A DNA stretch of 52,208 nt from Massilia agri (GCF_024753255.1 NZ_JANUHA010000026.1:1-52208), one strand, 5' to 3'. Counted from the first letter of the stretch, positions 24,544-32,607 are shown. Program-made: numbers and translations. The notes: a model not told the origin generated them from the sequence alone.

Positions 24544-24948
24544 ATGAAAATAGGCGAACTGGCCGGGCGCACTCACTGCCCGGTGGAGACGATCCGCTAT
24601 TACGAACGGATCGGCCTGCTGGCGCCGCCGCAACGGGCCACCAACAACTATCGCAGCTACGGCGAGCGCCATGCGGAGCGGCTGCAGTTCATCCGCCACT
24701 GCCGGGCGCTCGATATGGGCCTCGAGGAGATCCGCCTGCTGCTCGATGCGCGGGACCAGCCGGACGGCGACTGCACCGACGTCAACGCCCTGCTCGACCG
24801 GCACATCGAGCAGGTCGCCGGCAAGATCGCGGAACTGACGGCGCTGGAGCGCCAGCTCAAGCAGCTGCGCGGCTGCTGCGTGGCGACGCAAGCCCCCCAG
24901 GCCTGCGGCATCCTGCACGCGCTGTCCGAGCACGAGCCCATGCAATAA
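24544..24948 (+). CDS. cadR: Cd(II)/Pb(II)-responsive MerR-family regulator CadR
   Basis: The 134-residue regulator has the MerR winged helix (KIGELAGRTHCPVETIRYYERIGLL), a dimerisation helix, and the metal-site cysteines: Cys77 in GDCTDVNALLDRH, Cys111/112 in L-R-G-C-C and Cys121 in Q-A-C-G-I-L. These place it in the CadR/PbrR group rather than CueR or MerR. Unlike Pseudomonas CadR it has no His-rich tail. It is divergent from the czc operon and the intergenic operator fits it exactly. Its 3' end overlaps the convergent PEP-CTERM gene by 92 bases. Confidence 0.92.
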   Translation: MKIGELAGRTHCPVETIRYYERIGLLAPPQRATNNYRSYGERHAERLQFIRHCRALDMGLEEIRLLLDARDQPDGDCTDVNALLDRHIEQVAGKIAELTALERQLKQLRGCCVATQAPQACGILHALSEHEPMQ

Positions 24949-25594
24949 GCGCCACCAGGCCGGAGAGCAGGAGCGTCGCGCGGCCGGGCTCGGGGACGGC
25001 CGAGATGCTCATGGCGAAATGATACGCCGTTCCGGATATCCAGCCGGCGCGTTCGCCGCCCATTTCCAGGTTGAAGTAGACCTCGCCAATGTCGCTGCCA
25101 TCGAAGGTCCAGGACTGCGCGACCCAGGTTTGCGTGCCCGGGAAACCGCCGGGCAGCCAGCTGACGCGCTGGTAGCCGGACATCCCGATGCCGTAATAGG
25201 TGCCGGTGCTCACGCCGTGCTGGAAGAACTCGGTCGCGCCACCCCAGGGAAGGGCCGATCCGAACTGGCCGGAGCTGACCGCCCAACCCGTGATGTCGCG
25301 GAAGGTCTGGCTGATGCCGTTCACGGTGAGCACCACCGAGCCGCTGCCGGAGGCATAGAAGGATGTGGCGGGATCGTAGCCCTGCATGGCGGCGCGCGCG
25401 AAGGTGGAGGTGGCGACCAGTTCGTAGTCGAAGCTACCTTCCGGCAGCCCGAGTTCGCGTTGCGCGACGGTGGAGGCCTGCATGGTGCCCGTGCTGCGGG
25501 TGACGATCGAGATGCTGTCCTGGGCCTGGGCCGTGAACGAGGCAGCAAGCAAGAGCGTGGCGGCAATTCTGGCGATCATGGGGGACCTCGGCAT
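24857..25594 (-). CDS. PEP-CTERM sorting-domain exported protein
   Basis: The 245-residue reading frame starts with a signal peptide (MIARIAATLLLAASFTAQA; the ATG giving this methionine, five codons in, is an equally good start). The middle is a beta-rich exported domain of unknown function. Near the C-terminus A-V-P-E-P-G is followed by a hydrophobic helix (ATLLLSGLVALIAWA) and basic residues, the PEP-CTERM signal cleaved by exosortase. Such proteins normally stop within a few residues after the basic cluster. Here about 20 more Arg/Ala/Gly-rich residues run antisense into cadR, suggesting a lost stop codon. The exosortase itself is not in the window. Confidence 0.8.
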   Translation of the reverse strand: MPRSPMIARIAATLLLAASFTAQAQDSISIVTRSTGTMQASTVAQRELGLPEGSFDYELVATSTFARAAMQGYDPATSFYASGSGSVVLTVNGISQTFRDITGWAVSSGQFGSALPWGGATEFFQHGVSTGTYYGIGMSGYQRVSWLPGGFPGTQTWVAQSWTFDGSDIGEVYFNLEMGGERAGWISGTAYHFAMSISAVPEPGRATLLLSGLVALIAWARARTARAGCRRPGGLASPRSSRAAA

Positions 25595-25690
25595 TGGCTG
25601 GCGTTGCGTCCAGTGTAGCCGGGGCGCTCGAGCAGGCTGAGCCGCGTGTATGGCGTGCGCGACTCGACAGCAGCAGTATTGGCCCTTGGT

Positions 25691-26065
25691 TCAAGAGTCC
25701 GGCACCAGCCGGGTCTCGACAACCCGCCCGGTTTGCCTGTCGGTGACGAAGACCAGCAAATGCGCGCGGCGCGCTGCGTTTGTGCCCGCGGCCGGTTCGA
25801 CCAGGTAGGCGGGAAACTCGTCGTAGTCGGCATAGCGCGTCGGTTCACCCAGCAGGCTCTTCACCTCGGCCGCCGTCATCGCGCCGGGTGGATGCTTGTC
25901 GAGCAGCGATGCGAGCATGCAGCCGCGCCCCGTCCGATCCGCGTGCGACCAGCGTTCCCGGTCGAAGTCGCAATCACCCCAGTTGATAAAGAGCGCCACC
26001 GACGTGTCTCCACCGCACGCCTGCAGGCACATCAGCAAACAGCCCAGGGAAATCAGGGAACGCAT
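25691..26065 (-). CDS. Small lipoprotein, paralogue family member 1
   Basis: The 124-residue protein has a lipoprotein signal (SLISLGCLLMCLQAC, lipobox L-Q-A-C). It is clearly homologous to the proteins at 29969-30340 and 29541-29918. Shared features are CDFDRERW, R-x-G-R-G-C-M-L-A-S, D-K-H-P-P-G, the L-L-G-E-P-T-x-Y motif and a C-terminal L-V-F-x-T-D-R-x-x-G-R-V-V-E strand. The L-L-G-x-P-T turn followed by two beta strands is reminiscent of BamE/SmpA-like folds. No function is known to me. Confidence 0.75.
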   Translation of the reverse strand: MRSLISLGCLLMCLQACGGDTSVALFINWGDCDFDRERWSHADRTGRGCMLASLLDKHPPGAMTAAEVKSLLGEPTRYADYDEFPAYLVEPAAGTNAARRAHLLVFVTDRQTGRVVETRLVPDS

Positions 26066-26193
26066 GGATCGCCCATCGAGGATCGGGATAGCAGTTTCGA
26101 TTCTCGCGGTGTGTCGCCCCTATTACTTGTGCTGCCTCAATCGTGCGAATGGGTTCGAGGCGGGCTGGTCCCGGGCGGGCCCGGCTGATAATA

Positions 26194-26203
26194 TACCCCC
26201 CTA
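26194..26203 (+). promoter_or_regulatory. RcnR/CsoR-type operator candidate upstream of dmeR
   Basis: The sequence TACCCCCCTA in an AT-rich setting (26188-26212) is a G/C tract flanked by TA/AT, as bound by RcnR-like regulators. It lies about 22 bases before the dmeR start, so it would give autorepression of the dmeR-dmeF unit. Confidence 0.55.
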
Positions 26204-26225
26204 CCCTATATTTCGAGGAACGCCT

Positions 26226-26498
26226 GTGCATACCGCACGAGAAAAAACCAAGCTGCTGGCGCGCGTACGCCGGATCCGCGGCCAGGTCGAAGCCATCGAG
26301 CGCGCGCTTGAAGCCGAGAGCGGCTGCGCCGAAGTCCTGCACCTGGTCGCCGCCGTCCGCGGCGCGACCAACGGCCTGATGGCCGAGCTGATCGAAGACC
26401 ACATCCGCGAGCACGTCGTCGGCGAAGAGCACAGCAAGGCCGAACGCGACGCCGCGACCGACGAGCTGGTCGACGTCGTGCGCGCCTACCTGAAGTAA
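26226..26498 (+). CDS. dmeR: RcnR/CsoR-family Co/Ni-sensing repressor (DmeR-like)
   Basis: The 90-residue all-helical repressor has the length of E. coli RcnR. Candidate ligands line up with RcnR: His2 (RcnR His3), Cys34 (Cys35), His59 (His60) and His63 (His64) in E-D-H-I-R-E-H-V-V. The formaldehyde sensor FrmR lacks the last His, so a metal sensor is favoured. The start is GTG at 26226, chosen because GAGG precedes it at a good distance and the family N-terminus begins there; the frame is open further upstream without homology. It is followed by a DUF1289 gene and a CDF exporter, the DmeR-DmeF arrangement known from rhizobia. Confidence 0.88.
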   Translation: MHTAREKTKLLARVRRIRGQVEAIERALEAESGCAEVLHLVAAVRGATNGLMAELIEDHIREHVVGEEHSKAERDAATDELVDVVRAYLK

Positions 26499-26506
26499 GG
26501 CGGCGC

Positions 26507-26707
26507 ATGGCAGTCGAATCCCCCTGCATCGCCCTCTGCCGCTTCGACGGCAAGACCGGCTTTTGCACCGGGTGCCTGCGCACCCTGCCGGAAGCCCGGG
26601 AATGGAAGAAGATGACCGACCACCGGCGTCACCAGGTCATCGGGGAGCGGCCCCGCCGCGAGAAGAAACTGGCCCAGCACGCAAGGGCCGAGAAGGAAAG
26701 ACAATGA
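26507..26707 (+). CDS. DUF1289 small Cys-rich protein
   Basis: The 66-residue protein fits DUF1289: S-P-C-I-A-L-C-R-F-D-G-K-T-G-F-C-T-G-C-L-R-T-L-P-E with a Cx3C ... Cx2C set able to bind a metal or Fe-S cluster, then a basic tail. It sits 8 bases after dmeR and overlaps dmeF as ATGA, so it is translated with the exporter. A metal-chaperone or sensor function is only an inference from the cysteines and the operon. Confidence 0.85.
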   Translation: MAVESPCIALCRFDGKTGFCTGCLRTLPEAREWKKMTDHRRHQVIGERPRREKKLAQHARAEKERQ

Positions 26708-27687
26708 AGGAACTGCAGCACCAGCAAGGTAAGCACCAGGGCCCCCTCGCCGCCTACCGGCACGAACACGTGTTCGACGCAGGCAAGCACGCCGCCGAGC
26801 GCGGCACCCGCCTGGTCATGTGGATCACCCTGGCGATGATGGTCGTCGAGATCACGACCGGCTGGTGGTTCAACTCGATGGCCCTGCTGGCGGACGGCTG
26901 GCATATGAGCTCGCACGCGCTGGCCATCGGCCTCAGCGCCTTCGCCTACGCCGCCGCGCGCAAGTACGCCCGCGACCCGCGCTTCGCCTTCGGCACCTGG
27001 AAGATCGAGATCCTGGCCGGCTACACCAGCGCCGTGTCCCTGCTGGGAATCGCCGCGCTGATGGCGGTCGGCTCCATCGAAAGACTGTTCTCGCCGCAGC
27101 CGATCCACTACCGCGACGCGATGATCATCGCCGTCATCGGCCTGGTCGTGAACGTCGCCTGCGCCCTCATCCTCGGGCATGCGCATGATCACGGGCACGA
27201 TCATGGGCATGGGCACCATCACCACGACGACCATCATCATCACCACGACCTGAACCTCAAGGCCGCCTACGTGCACGTGATCGCGGACGCCGCGACGTCG
27301 GCACTCGCGATCGCCGCGCTGGCCGGCGGCTGGCTGTATGGCTGGGCGTGGCTCGATCCGGTGATGGGCATCGTCGGCGCGGTGCTGGTGGCGGTGTGGG
27401 CCAGGAACCTGATCCGGGACACCGGCAAGGTCCTGCTCGACCGGGAAATGGATGCGCCGGTTGTGGAGGAGATCCGCGAAGTCGTCGAAGCCGAGGGCAA
27501 TGACGCGAAGGTGGTCGACCTGCACGTCTGGCGCGTCGGCCAGCACGCCTATGCCTGCGCGCTCAGCGTCGTCACCGGCAATCGATCGCTATCCGCCAGC
27601 GCGCTGCGCGAGCAGCTCGGCATCCACGAAGAGATCGTCCACTCGACGATCGAGGTCCATTACCTGTCCTGGTCACGCCGCCCCTGA
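26704..27687 (+). CDS. dmeF: DmeF-type cation diffusion facilitator (Co/Ni exporter)
   Basis: The 327-residue inner-membrane protein has six predicted helices. CDF metal-site residues appear as H-x-x-x-D-type motifs in TM2 (ALLADGWHMSSHALA) and TM5 (YVHVIADAATSALA). Between TM4 and TM5 is a His-rich loop (about residues 159-181, more than a dozen His alternating with Asp/Gly), which is typical of DmeF and other Zn/Co CDFs. The C-terminal cytoplasmic domain is present. The gene is coupled to the DUF1289 gene by ATGA, with the RcnR-like gene first. The 3' end overlaps the convergent LysR gene by 15 bases. Confidence 0.9.
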   Translation: MKELQHQQGKHQGPLAAYRHEHVFDAGKHAAERGTRLVMWITLAMMVVEITTGWWFNSMALLADGWHMSSHALAIGLSAFAYAAARKYARDPRFAFGTWKIEILAGYTSAVSLLGIAALMAVGSIERLFSPQPIHYRDAMIIAVIGLVVNVACALILGHAHDHGHDHGHGHHHHDDHHHHHDLNLKAAYVHVIADAATSALAIAALAGGWLYGWAWLDPVMGIVGAVLVAVWARNLIRDTGKVLLDREMDAPVVEEIREVVEAEGNDAKVVDLHVWRVGQHAYACALSVVTGNRSLSASALREQLGIHEEIVHSTIEVHYLSWSRRP

Positions 27688-28602
27688 CGACGGCGCCTGC
27701 AGCAGCGGCGCCCGGGTTTGCAGGAAAGTCCACAAGGCCTCGCCGATCGGGCCATGCACGCGATCGGCGCGGCGCGCGGCCACCAGCGCCTCGGTGCTCC
27801 CGGCCAGGTAGCGCCCGGCAAGCGACACCAGCCGGCCGTCGACCAGCTCTTCCTCGATCAGGAAGTCCGGCAGATGCCCCCAGGCCAGGCCCTGCAGGAT
27901 GACCTCCTTCTTCATCTGGTGATCGGCCGCCGTGCACTGGTGCGCGCCCTCGACCAGGTAGTAATCGCGTGCGGCGCCATGGCGCGCGCTGTCCCGGATT
28001 ACGCACTGGGTAAAGGGCCGCATGTCGCCGGGGCGGATCGTGCGCTTCACGGCGAAGGGAAGAAAACCCGGTGCGGCGACCGGCAGCATGCGCACCTTGC
28101 ACAGGTCGAGCCATTCCAGCCTGGCGTCGCCCTTGTCGACGCCGTGCAGCATCAGGTCGGCCTTGCCGTCCAGCAGGCGCTCCGATGGCCCCGTCACCGA
28201 CTCGAAATGCAGATGCAGGCGGGTGCGCGGATGGCTTGAAAAGAAGCTGCTGAGCAGGGCCAGTGCCGGCGTCCGCGGACACAGGTCGCCGATCACCACG
28301 TGCAGGTCGGTCTCTTCGCCCGCGACAAGTTGGGCCGCATGCTGGCGCAGCACGTCCATCTCCCGCAGCAGCGACTGCGCATGCCGGTGGAAGGAGCTGC
28401 CGGCCGGCGTCGTGCGGACCCGGTATCCGCTGCGGTCCAGCAACTGCACGCCCAGCTGCCGCTCCAGCTTGCCGACTGCCGCGAAGACGGCCGGGTGGGA
28501 TCGGTGCAGGGCCTGGGCCGCGGCCTGGAAACCGCCAGCGCGGACGACGGCATCGAAACATTGCAGGTCGTGGAAGGTAAACGGCGACATGTCAGCTTTC
28601 AT
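27673..28602 (-). CDS. LysR-family transcriptional regulator
   Basis: The 309-residue protein has the N-terminal winged HTH (FHDLQCFDAVVRAGGFQAAAQALHRSHPAVFAAVGKLERQLG) and a C-terminal periplasmic-binding-like effector domain. It is divergent from the alpha/beta hydrolase gene at 28696, with a perfect inverted repeat in between, so that gene is its likely target. A second in-frame ATG at 28590 (MSPFTFHD) is a plausible alternative start because the operator lies only two bases from the first ATG. The effector is unknown. Confidence 0.88.
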   Translation of the reverse strand: MKADMSPFTFHDLQCFDAVVRAGGFQAAAQALHRSHPAVFAAVGKLERQLGVQLLDRSGYRVRTTPAGSSFHRHAQSLLREMDVLRQHAAQLVAGEETDLHVVIGDLCPRTPALALLSSFFSSHPRTRLHLHFESVTGPSERLLDGKADLMLHGVDKGDARLEWLDLCKVRMLPVAAPGFLPFAVKRTIRPGDMRPFTQCVIRDSARHGAARDYYLVEGAHQCTAADHQMKKEVILQGLAWGHLPDFLIEEELVDGRLVSLAGRYLAGSTEALVAARRADRVHGPIGEALWTFLQTRAPLLQAPSSGAA

Positions 28603-28603
28603 G

Positions 28604-28625
28604 ACAAAGAATGTCCGATCTTTGT
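28604..28625. promoter_or_regulatory. LysR-type operator candidate
   Basis: ACAAAG and CTTTGT form a perfect inverted repeat separated by 10 bases, in the 93-base gap between the divergent LysR and hydrolase genes. The size and placement fit a LysR recognition site. Confidence 0.55.
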
Positions 28626-28695
28626 AATGTCTTTTTCACCATCGCGCAACTAGGATGTGCTTCCCTACCTCGGAACAGCAAGCAAAGGAGAAGAC

Positions 28696-29496
28696 ATGCA
28701 GGAACAGCACACCCAATTCGCGACCATGGGCGACGGCACGCGCATCGCCTATCGCCTGGACGGACCGGGGCACCTGCCCGTCCTGGTCCTGTCGAATTCG
28801 ATCGGCACCACGATGCAGATGTGGCAGCGGCAGGTGCCGCAGCTGACGGACCATTTCCGGGTGCTGCGCTATGACATGCGTGGGCACGGCAGCTCGGACG
28901 CGCCCGCGGGCGCCTACTCCCTGGACCGGCTCGGACGCGACGTGCTCGAACTGCTGGACCTTCTGGAGGTGGACAAGGCACATTTCCTCGGCCTGTCGCT
29001 GGGCGGCTACGTGGGCCAGTGGCTGGGCGTGCAAGCCGCGGACCGCATCGACCGCCTCATCCTGAGCAATACCTCGCCCTGGCTGGGCCCGGCCGCACAG
29101 TGGGATGCGCGGATCGCCGACGCCCTGGGCGCGCCCGACATGCGCGAGATCGCGGAAGGCTTCCTTGCCAACTGGTTCCCCGCCTCCATGCGCGCAGCCG
29201 GGGATCCGGCGGTCGAGGAATTCCGCGGCATGCTGCTCGAGACCGATCCCCGCGGCCTGGCCGGCGCGTTCGCAGCGGTGCGCGATGCCGATCTGCGCAG
29301 GACCAACACCTTGATCACCCGGCCTACCCTGGTCATCGCCGGGCGCGACGATACCGTGACCCTGGCCAGCCACGGCGAGCAGATCGCGGCGGCGATTCCT
29401 GGCGCCCGCCTGCTGGTGCTGCCCACGGTCCACCTCAGCAATGTCGAACTGCCGGAGCGGTTCATGCAGGCGGTGCTGGAGTTTCTCGTTCACTGA
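28696..29496 (+). CDS. Alpha/beta hydrolase resembling 3-oxoadipate enol-lactonase (PcaD)
   Basis: The 266-residue enzyme has the catalytic triad in standard places: Ser in G-L-S-L-G-G, Asp in A-G-R-D-D-T-V-T and His in V-H-L-S-N-V-E. The last motif is nearly the same as A-H-L-S-N-V-E of PcaD lactonases, which open 3-oxoadipate enol-lactone in protocatechuate/catechol breakdown. No other pca gene is nearby, so the true substrate may differ. AAAGGAG five bases before the ATG at 28696 fixes the start; the frame is open upstream to 28657. The divergent LysR probably regulates it. Confidence 0.85.
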   Translation: MQEQHTQFATMGDGTRIAYRLDGPGHLPVLVLSNSIGTTMQMWQRQVPQLTDHFRVLRYDMRGHGSSDAPAGAYSLDRLGRDVLELLDLLEVDKAHFLGLSLGGYVGQWLGVQAADRIDRLILSNTSPWLGPAAQWDARIADALGAPDMREIAEGFLANWFPASMRAAGDPAVEEFRGMLLETDPRGLAGAFAAVRDADLRRTNTLITRPTLVIAGRDDTVTLASHGEQIAAAIPGARLLVLPTVHLSNVELPERFMQAVLEFLVH

Positions 29497-29540
29497 GCGG
29501 CAGGCTGCACGCGGCCGGCTCTTCCCGCAGGGACTGCTCC

Positions 29541-29918
29541 CTAGCGCAGTGGCGGCACCAATTCGATTTCATCTATACCGCCATTGCGCTTATCGGTAAT
29601 GAAAACCAGCATGCGCTCCTTGCCGTATTTACTGTCGACCGTCGGCGGTCCAATGAAATACGCCAGGTTCTCGTCGTACTCGTAGTAGCCGGTGGGTTTG
29701 CCCAACAGCTTCTTGACTTCAGGCGCCGTCAAACTCCCGGGCGGGTGTTGTTCGAAGAAGGATCCCAGCATCTGCCCTCGCTCGACCGTGGTGGTCGCCG
29801 CCCACTTTTCGGGGGTGAACTCCCTGCTGCCCAGGACGGGCACCTGCTCCTCGACGGACGTGCGCGTACAGGCAGAGGCGAGTGAAAGCAGGAGCAGAAG
29901 GGTTGCCAGGTAACGCAT
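29541..29918 (-). CDS. Small lipoprotein, paralogue family member 2
   Basis: The product of 125 residues has a lipoprotein signal (RYLATLLLLLSLASAC). The mature part shares the family blocks: E-K-W, R-G-Q-M-L-G-S, E-Q-H-P-P-G-S-L-T-A-P-E-V-K-K-L-L-G-K-P-T, Y-D-E-N-L-A-Y and L-V-F-I-T-D-K. An in-frame ATG at 29960 would add 14 residues before the signal and is less likely. It follows family member 3 on the same strand and is the most divergent of the three. It lacks the CDFDR cysteine. Confidence 0.75.
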   Translation of the reverse strand: MRYLATLLLLLSLASACTRTSVEEQVPVLGSREFTPEKWAATTTVERGQMLGSFFEQHPPGSLTAPEVKKLLGKPTGYYEYDENLAYFIGPPTVDSKYGKERMLVFITDKRNGGIDEIELVPPLR

Positions 29919-29968
29919 GGGGCTATGCCACCATGACTCCGGATCGGCAACCTTCATCATCGGTCCGC

Positions 29969-30340
29969 TCAGGATGCGGGCCGCAGCATGGCTTCAACGA
30001 CGCGCCCGCTGCGCCGGTCGATCCGAAACACCAGCAGTTGCTCCCCGACCGGGCGGCCATTCGGCCCTGACTGCGCCACCAGATAGGCCGGGTCCTCGAG
30101 GTCGGCGTAGGTGTTGGGCTCGCCCAGCCACAACTTGAGCTCGACGATGTTCATCCCTGCGGGCGGATGCTTGTCGAGGAAGGACGCCATCATGCAGCCG
30201 CGCCCGATCCGGTCGGCCTGCGCCCAGCGGTCGCGATCGAAGTCACAGGAACCCCATTCGACATGCAAGGCAACCGAGCTTCCACCGCCGCAGGCGTGCA
30301 GCAAGAGCGTCAGGCAGACAACAGGGATCAGGGAACGCAT
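29969..30340 (-). CDS. Small lipoprotein, paralogue family member 3
   Basis: The 123-residue lipoprotein (signal RSLIPVVCLTLLLHAC) is the closest relative of the protein at 25691-26065. Shared blocks are S-V-A-L-x-x-x-W-G-x-C-D-F-D-R, the Q-A-D-R-I-G-R-G-C-M-M-A-S-F-L-D-K-H-P-P run, L-G-E-P-N-T-Y-A-D and R-S-G-R-V-V-E-A. The start at 30340 puts the signal at the N-terminus; an ATG six codons upstream is possible. It is the first of a two-gene unit with member 2, 50 bases apart using the preferred starts. Confidence 0.75.
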   Translation of the reverse strand: MRSLIPVVCLTLLLHACGGGSSVALHVEWGSCDFDRDRWAQADRIGRGCMMASFLDKHPPAGMNIVELKLWLGEPNTYADLEDPAYLVAQSGPNGRPVGEQLLVFRIDRRSGRVVEAMLRPAS

Positions 30341-30433
30341 GCCTTGCCTCTCGAACAAAGGACATCAGCCTACGATTCTCTAACCTTGCCTTCCGGACAT
30401 ATTGTGACGGCTCAAAGCGCAGGCGCTGCCCAT

Positions 30434-30467
30434 AAAAAAACCGCCAGGCTCACGCACTGGCGGTTTT
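30434..30467 (-). terminator. Rho-independent terminator of pnp
   Basis: On the minus strand the stem AAAACCGCCAG / CTGGCGGTTTT (30467-30457 with 30447-30437) is followed by a T run. It lies 38 bases after the pnp stop. Confidence 0.88.
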
Positions 30468-30504
30468 CATGGGGAGCGGCGAACCGCTCAGGCTTGACGC
30501 AGAA

Positions 30505-32607
30505 TTACTGCGCCGCGCCTTCCACCGGATCGGCAGCCTTCATCGACAGCTTCAGGCGGCCGCGCTCGTCGGTCTCGAGGACCTTCACGCGCACTTGCTG
30601 GCCTTCCTTCAGGTAGTCGGCGACGGCATTCACACGCTCGTTGGCGATCTGCGAGATGTGCAGCAGGCCGTCCTTGCCCGGCATGACTTGCACGATCGCG
30701 CCGAAGTCCAGCAGCTTGAGCACGGTGCCGTCGTAGGTCTTGCCCACTTCGACCGATGCGGTCAGCTCTTCGATGCGGCGCTTGGCTTCCTGGCCGGCGG
30801 CGGCGTCGACCGACGCGATCGTCACGATGCCTTCGTCGGTGATGTCGATCTGGGTGCCGGTTTCTTCGGTCAGCGCGCGGATGACGGCGCCGCCCTTGCC
30901 GATCACGTCACGGATCTTTTCCGGGTTGATGCGGATGGTGATCAGGCGCGGGGCGAAGTCCGACAGTTCGGTCTTCACGCTCGGCACGGCCTTCTGCATC
31001 TCGCCCAGGATGTGCTGGCGGGCTTCCTTGGCTTGCGCCAGCGCCACCTGCATGATTTCCTTGGTGATGCCCTGGATCTTGATGTCCATCTGCAGGGCGG
31101 TGATGCCGGCCGGGGTACCGGCGACCTTGAAGTCCATGTCGCCCAGGTGGTCTTCGTCACCCAGGATGTCGGTCAGGACCGCGAACTTGCCGCCTTCCTT
31201 GATCAGGCCCATGGCGATGCCGGCGACGTGCGCCTTCATCGGCACGCCGGCGTCCATCAGCGCCAGGCAGCCCCCGCAGACCGACGCCATCGACGAGGAG
31301 CCGTTCGACTCGGTGATTTCCGAGACCAGGCGCACCGAGTAGCTGAACTCTTCCGGGGTCGGCAGCGCGGCGACCAGGGCGCGCTTGGCCAGGCGGCCGT
31401 GGCCGACTTCGCGGCGCTTCGGGGTGCCCACGCGACCGGTTTCGCCGGTGGCGAACGGAGGCATGTTGTAGTGCATCATGAAGTCGTCGGTGTACTCGCC
31501 CATCAGCGCGTCGATCTTCTGGCTGTCGCGCGCGGTGCCGAGGGTGGCGACCACGAGGGCCTGGGTCTCGCCGCGGGTGAACAGGGCCGAGCCGTGGGTA
31601 CGCGGCAGCACGCCGGTGCGGATCGCGATCGGACGCACGGTGCGGGTGTCGCGGCCATCGATGCGCGGCTCGCCGTTCAGGATCTGCGAACGCACGACCT
31701 TGGCTTCCATGTCGAACAAAATGTTGCCGACTTCGGCCGCATCGGCGTCGACGCCCTGGGTCGCCAGGCCGGCCATCACTTCGGCCGAGATCGACTTCAG
31801 CTTCTGCTGGCGCGCCGATTTCTCGCGGGTCTGGTAGGCGTCACGGATCTTCTCGGCAGCCAGGTCGCTCACGCGGGCGATCAGTTCTTCGTTCTTCGGC
31901 GCCGGGCTCCACTCGACTTCCGGCTTGCCGCCTTCGGCCACCAGGTCGTGGATCGCGTCGATGACGGCCTTCATCTGGTCGTGGCCGAAGACGACCGCGC
32001 CCAGCATGACTTCTTCCGACAGTTGCTGCGCTTCCGATTCCACCATCAGCACGGCGGTCTCGGTGCCTGCCACGACCAGGTCCATCTGCGAGGTCTTGAG
32101 CTGGGTGGTGGTCGGGTTCAGGATGTACTGGCCGTTCGCGTAGCCGACGCGCGCCGCGCCGATCGGGCCATTGAACGGGATGCCGGCGATGCACAGCGCA
32201 GCCGAGGCGCCGATCATCGACGGGATGTCCGGGTCGATCTCGGGGTTGACCGACAGGACGTGGATGATGACCTGGACTTCGTTCAGGTAGCCTTCCGGGA
32301 ACAGCGGGCGGATCGGACGGTCGATCAGGCGCGAGGTCAGGGTTTCTTTTTCCGAAGGACGGCCTTCGCGCTTGAAGAAGCCGCCCGGGATCTTACCGGC
32401 TGCGTACGTTTTCTCCATGTAGTCGACGGTCAGCGGGAAGAAATCCTGGCCCGGCTTGGCGTCCTTCTTGGCGACCACGGTGGCCAGGATGACGGTGTCT
32501 TCGACCGACACGACGACGGCGCCGCTTGCCTGGCGCGCGATTTCACCCGTCTCCAGGGTGACCGTGTGTTGACCGTACTGGAAGGTTTTCGTAACTTTGT
32601 TAAACAT
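30505..32607 (-). CDS. pnp: Polyribonucleotide nucleotidyltransferase
   Basis: PNPase degrades RNA 3'-5' with phosphate and is a core part of the RNA degradosome. The 700-residue protein is full length: two RNase PH domains (about 1-235 and 300-545), an all-helical linker, a KH domain (ITIRINPEKIRDVIGKGGAVIRAL, about 555-615) and an S1 domain (VEVGKTYDGTVLKLLDFGAIVQV, about 620-690). The active-site region of the second PH core includes the GEYTDDFMMHYNMPPF segment. It follows rpsO in the usual order, with a 274-base gap holding a terminator and a long inverted repeat. Confidence 0.98.
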   Translation of the reverse strand: MFNKVTKTFQYGQHTVTLETGEIARQASGAVVVSVEDTVILATVVAKKDAKPGQDFFPLTVDYMEKTYAAGKIPGGFFKREGRPSEKETLTSRLIDRPIRPLFPEGYLNEVQVIIHVLSVNPEIDPDIPSMIGASAALCIAGIPFNGPIGAARVGYANGQYILNPTTTQLKTSQMDLVVAGTETAVLMVESEAQQLSEEVMLGAVVFGHDQMKAVIDAIHDLVAEGGKPEVEWSPAPKNEELIARVSDLAAEKIRDAYQTREKSARQQKLKSISAEVMAGLATQGVDADAAEVGNILFDMEAKVVRSQILNGEPRIDGRDTRTVRPIAIRTGVLPRTHGSALFTRGETQALVVATLGTARDSQKIDALMGEYTDDFMMHYNMPPFATGETGRVGTPKRREVGHGRLAKRALVAALPTPEEFSYSVRLVSEITESNGSSSMASVCGGCLALMDAGVPMKAHVAGIAMGLIKEGGKFAVLTDILGDEDHLGDMDFKVAGTPAGITALQMDIKIQGITKEIMQVALAQAKEARQHILGEMQKAVPSVKTELSDFAPRLITIRINPEKIRDVIGKGGAVIRALTEETGTQIDITDEGIVTIASVDAAAGQEAKRRIEELTASVEVGKTYDGTVLKLLDFGAIVQVMPGKDGLLHISQIANERVNAVADYLKEGQQVRVKVLETDERGRLKLSMKAADPVEGAAQ

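Noticed and set aside
27180..27250. CAT/CAC repeats in dmeF as a microsatellite or repeat element
   Set aside because: They encode the functional His-rich loop of the exporter and stay in frame.
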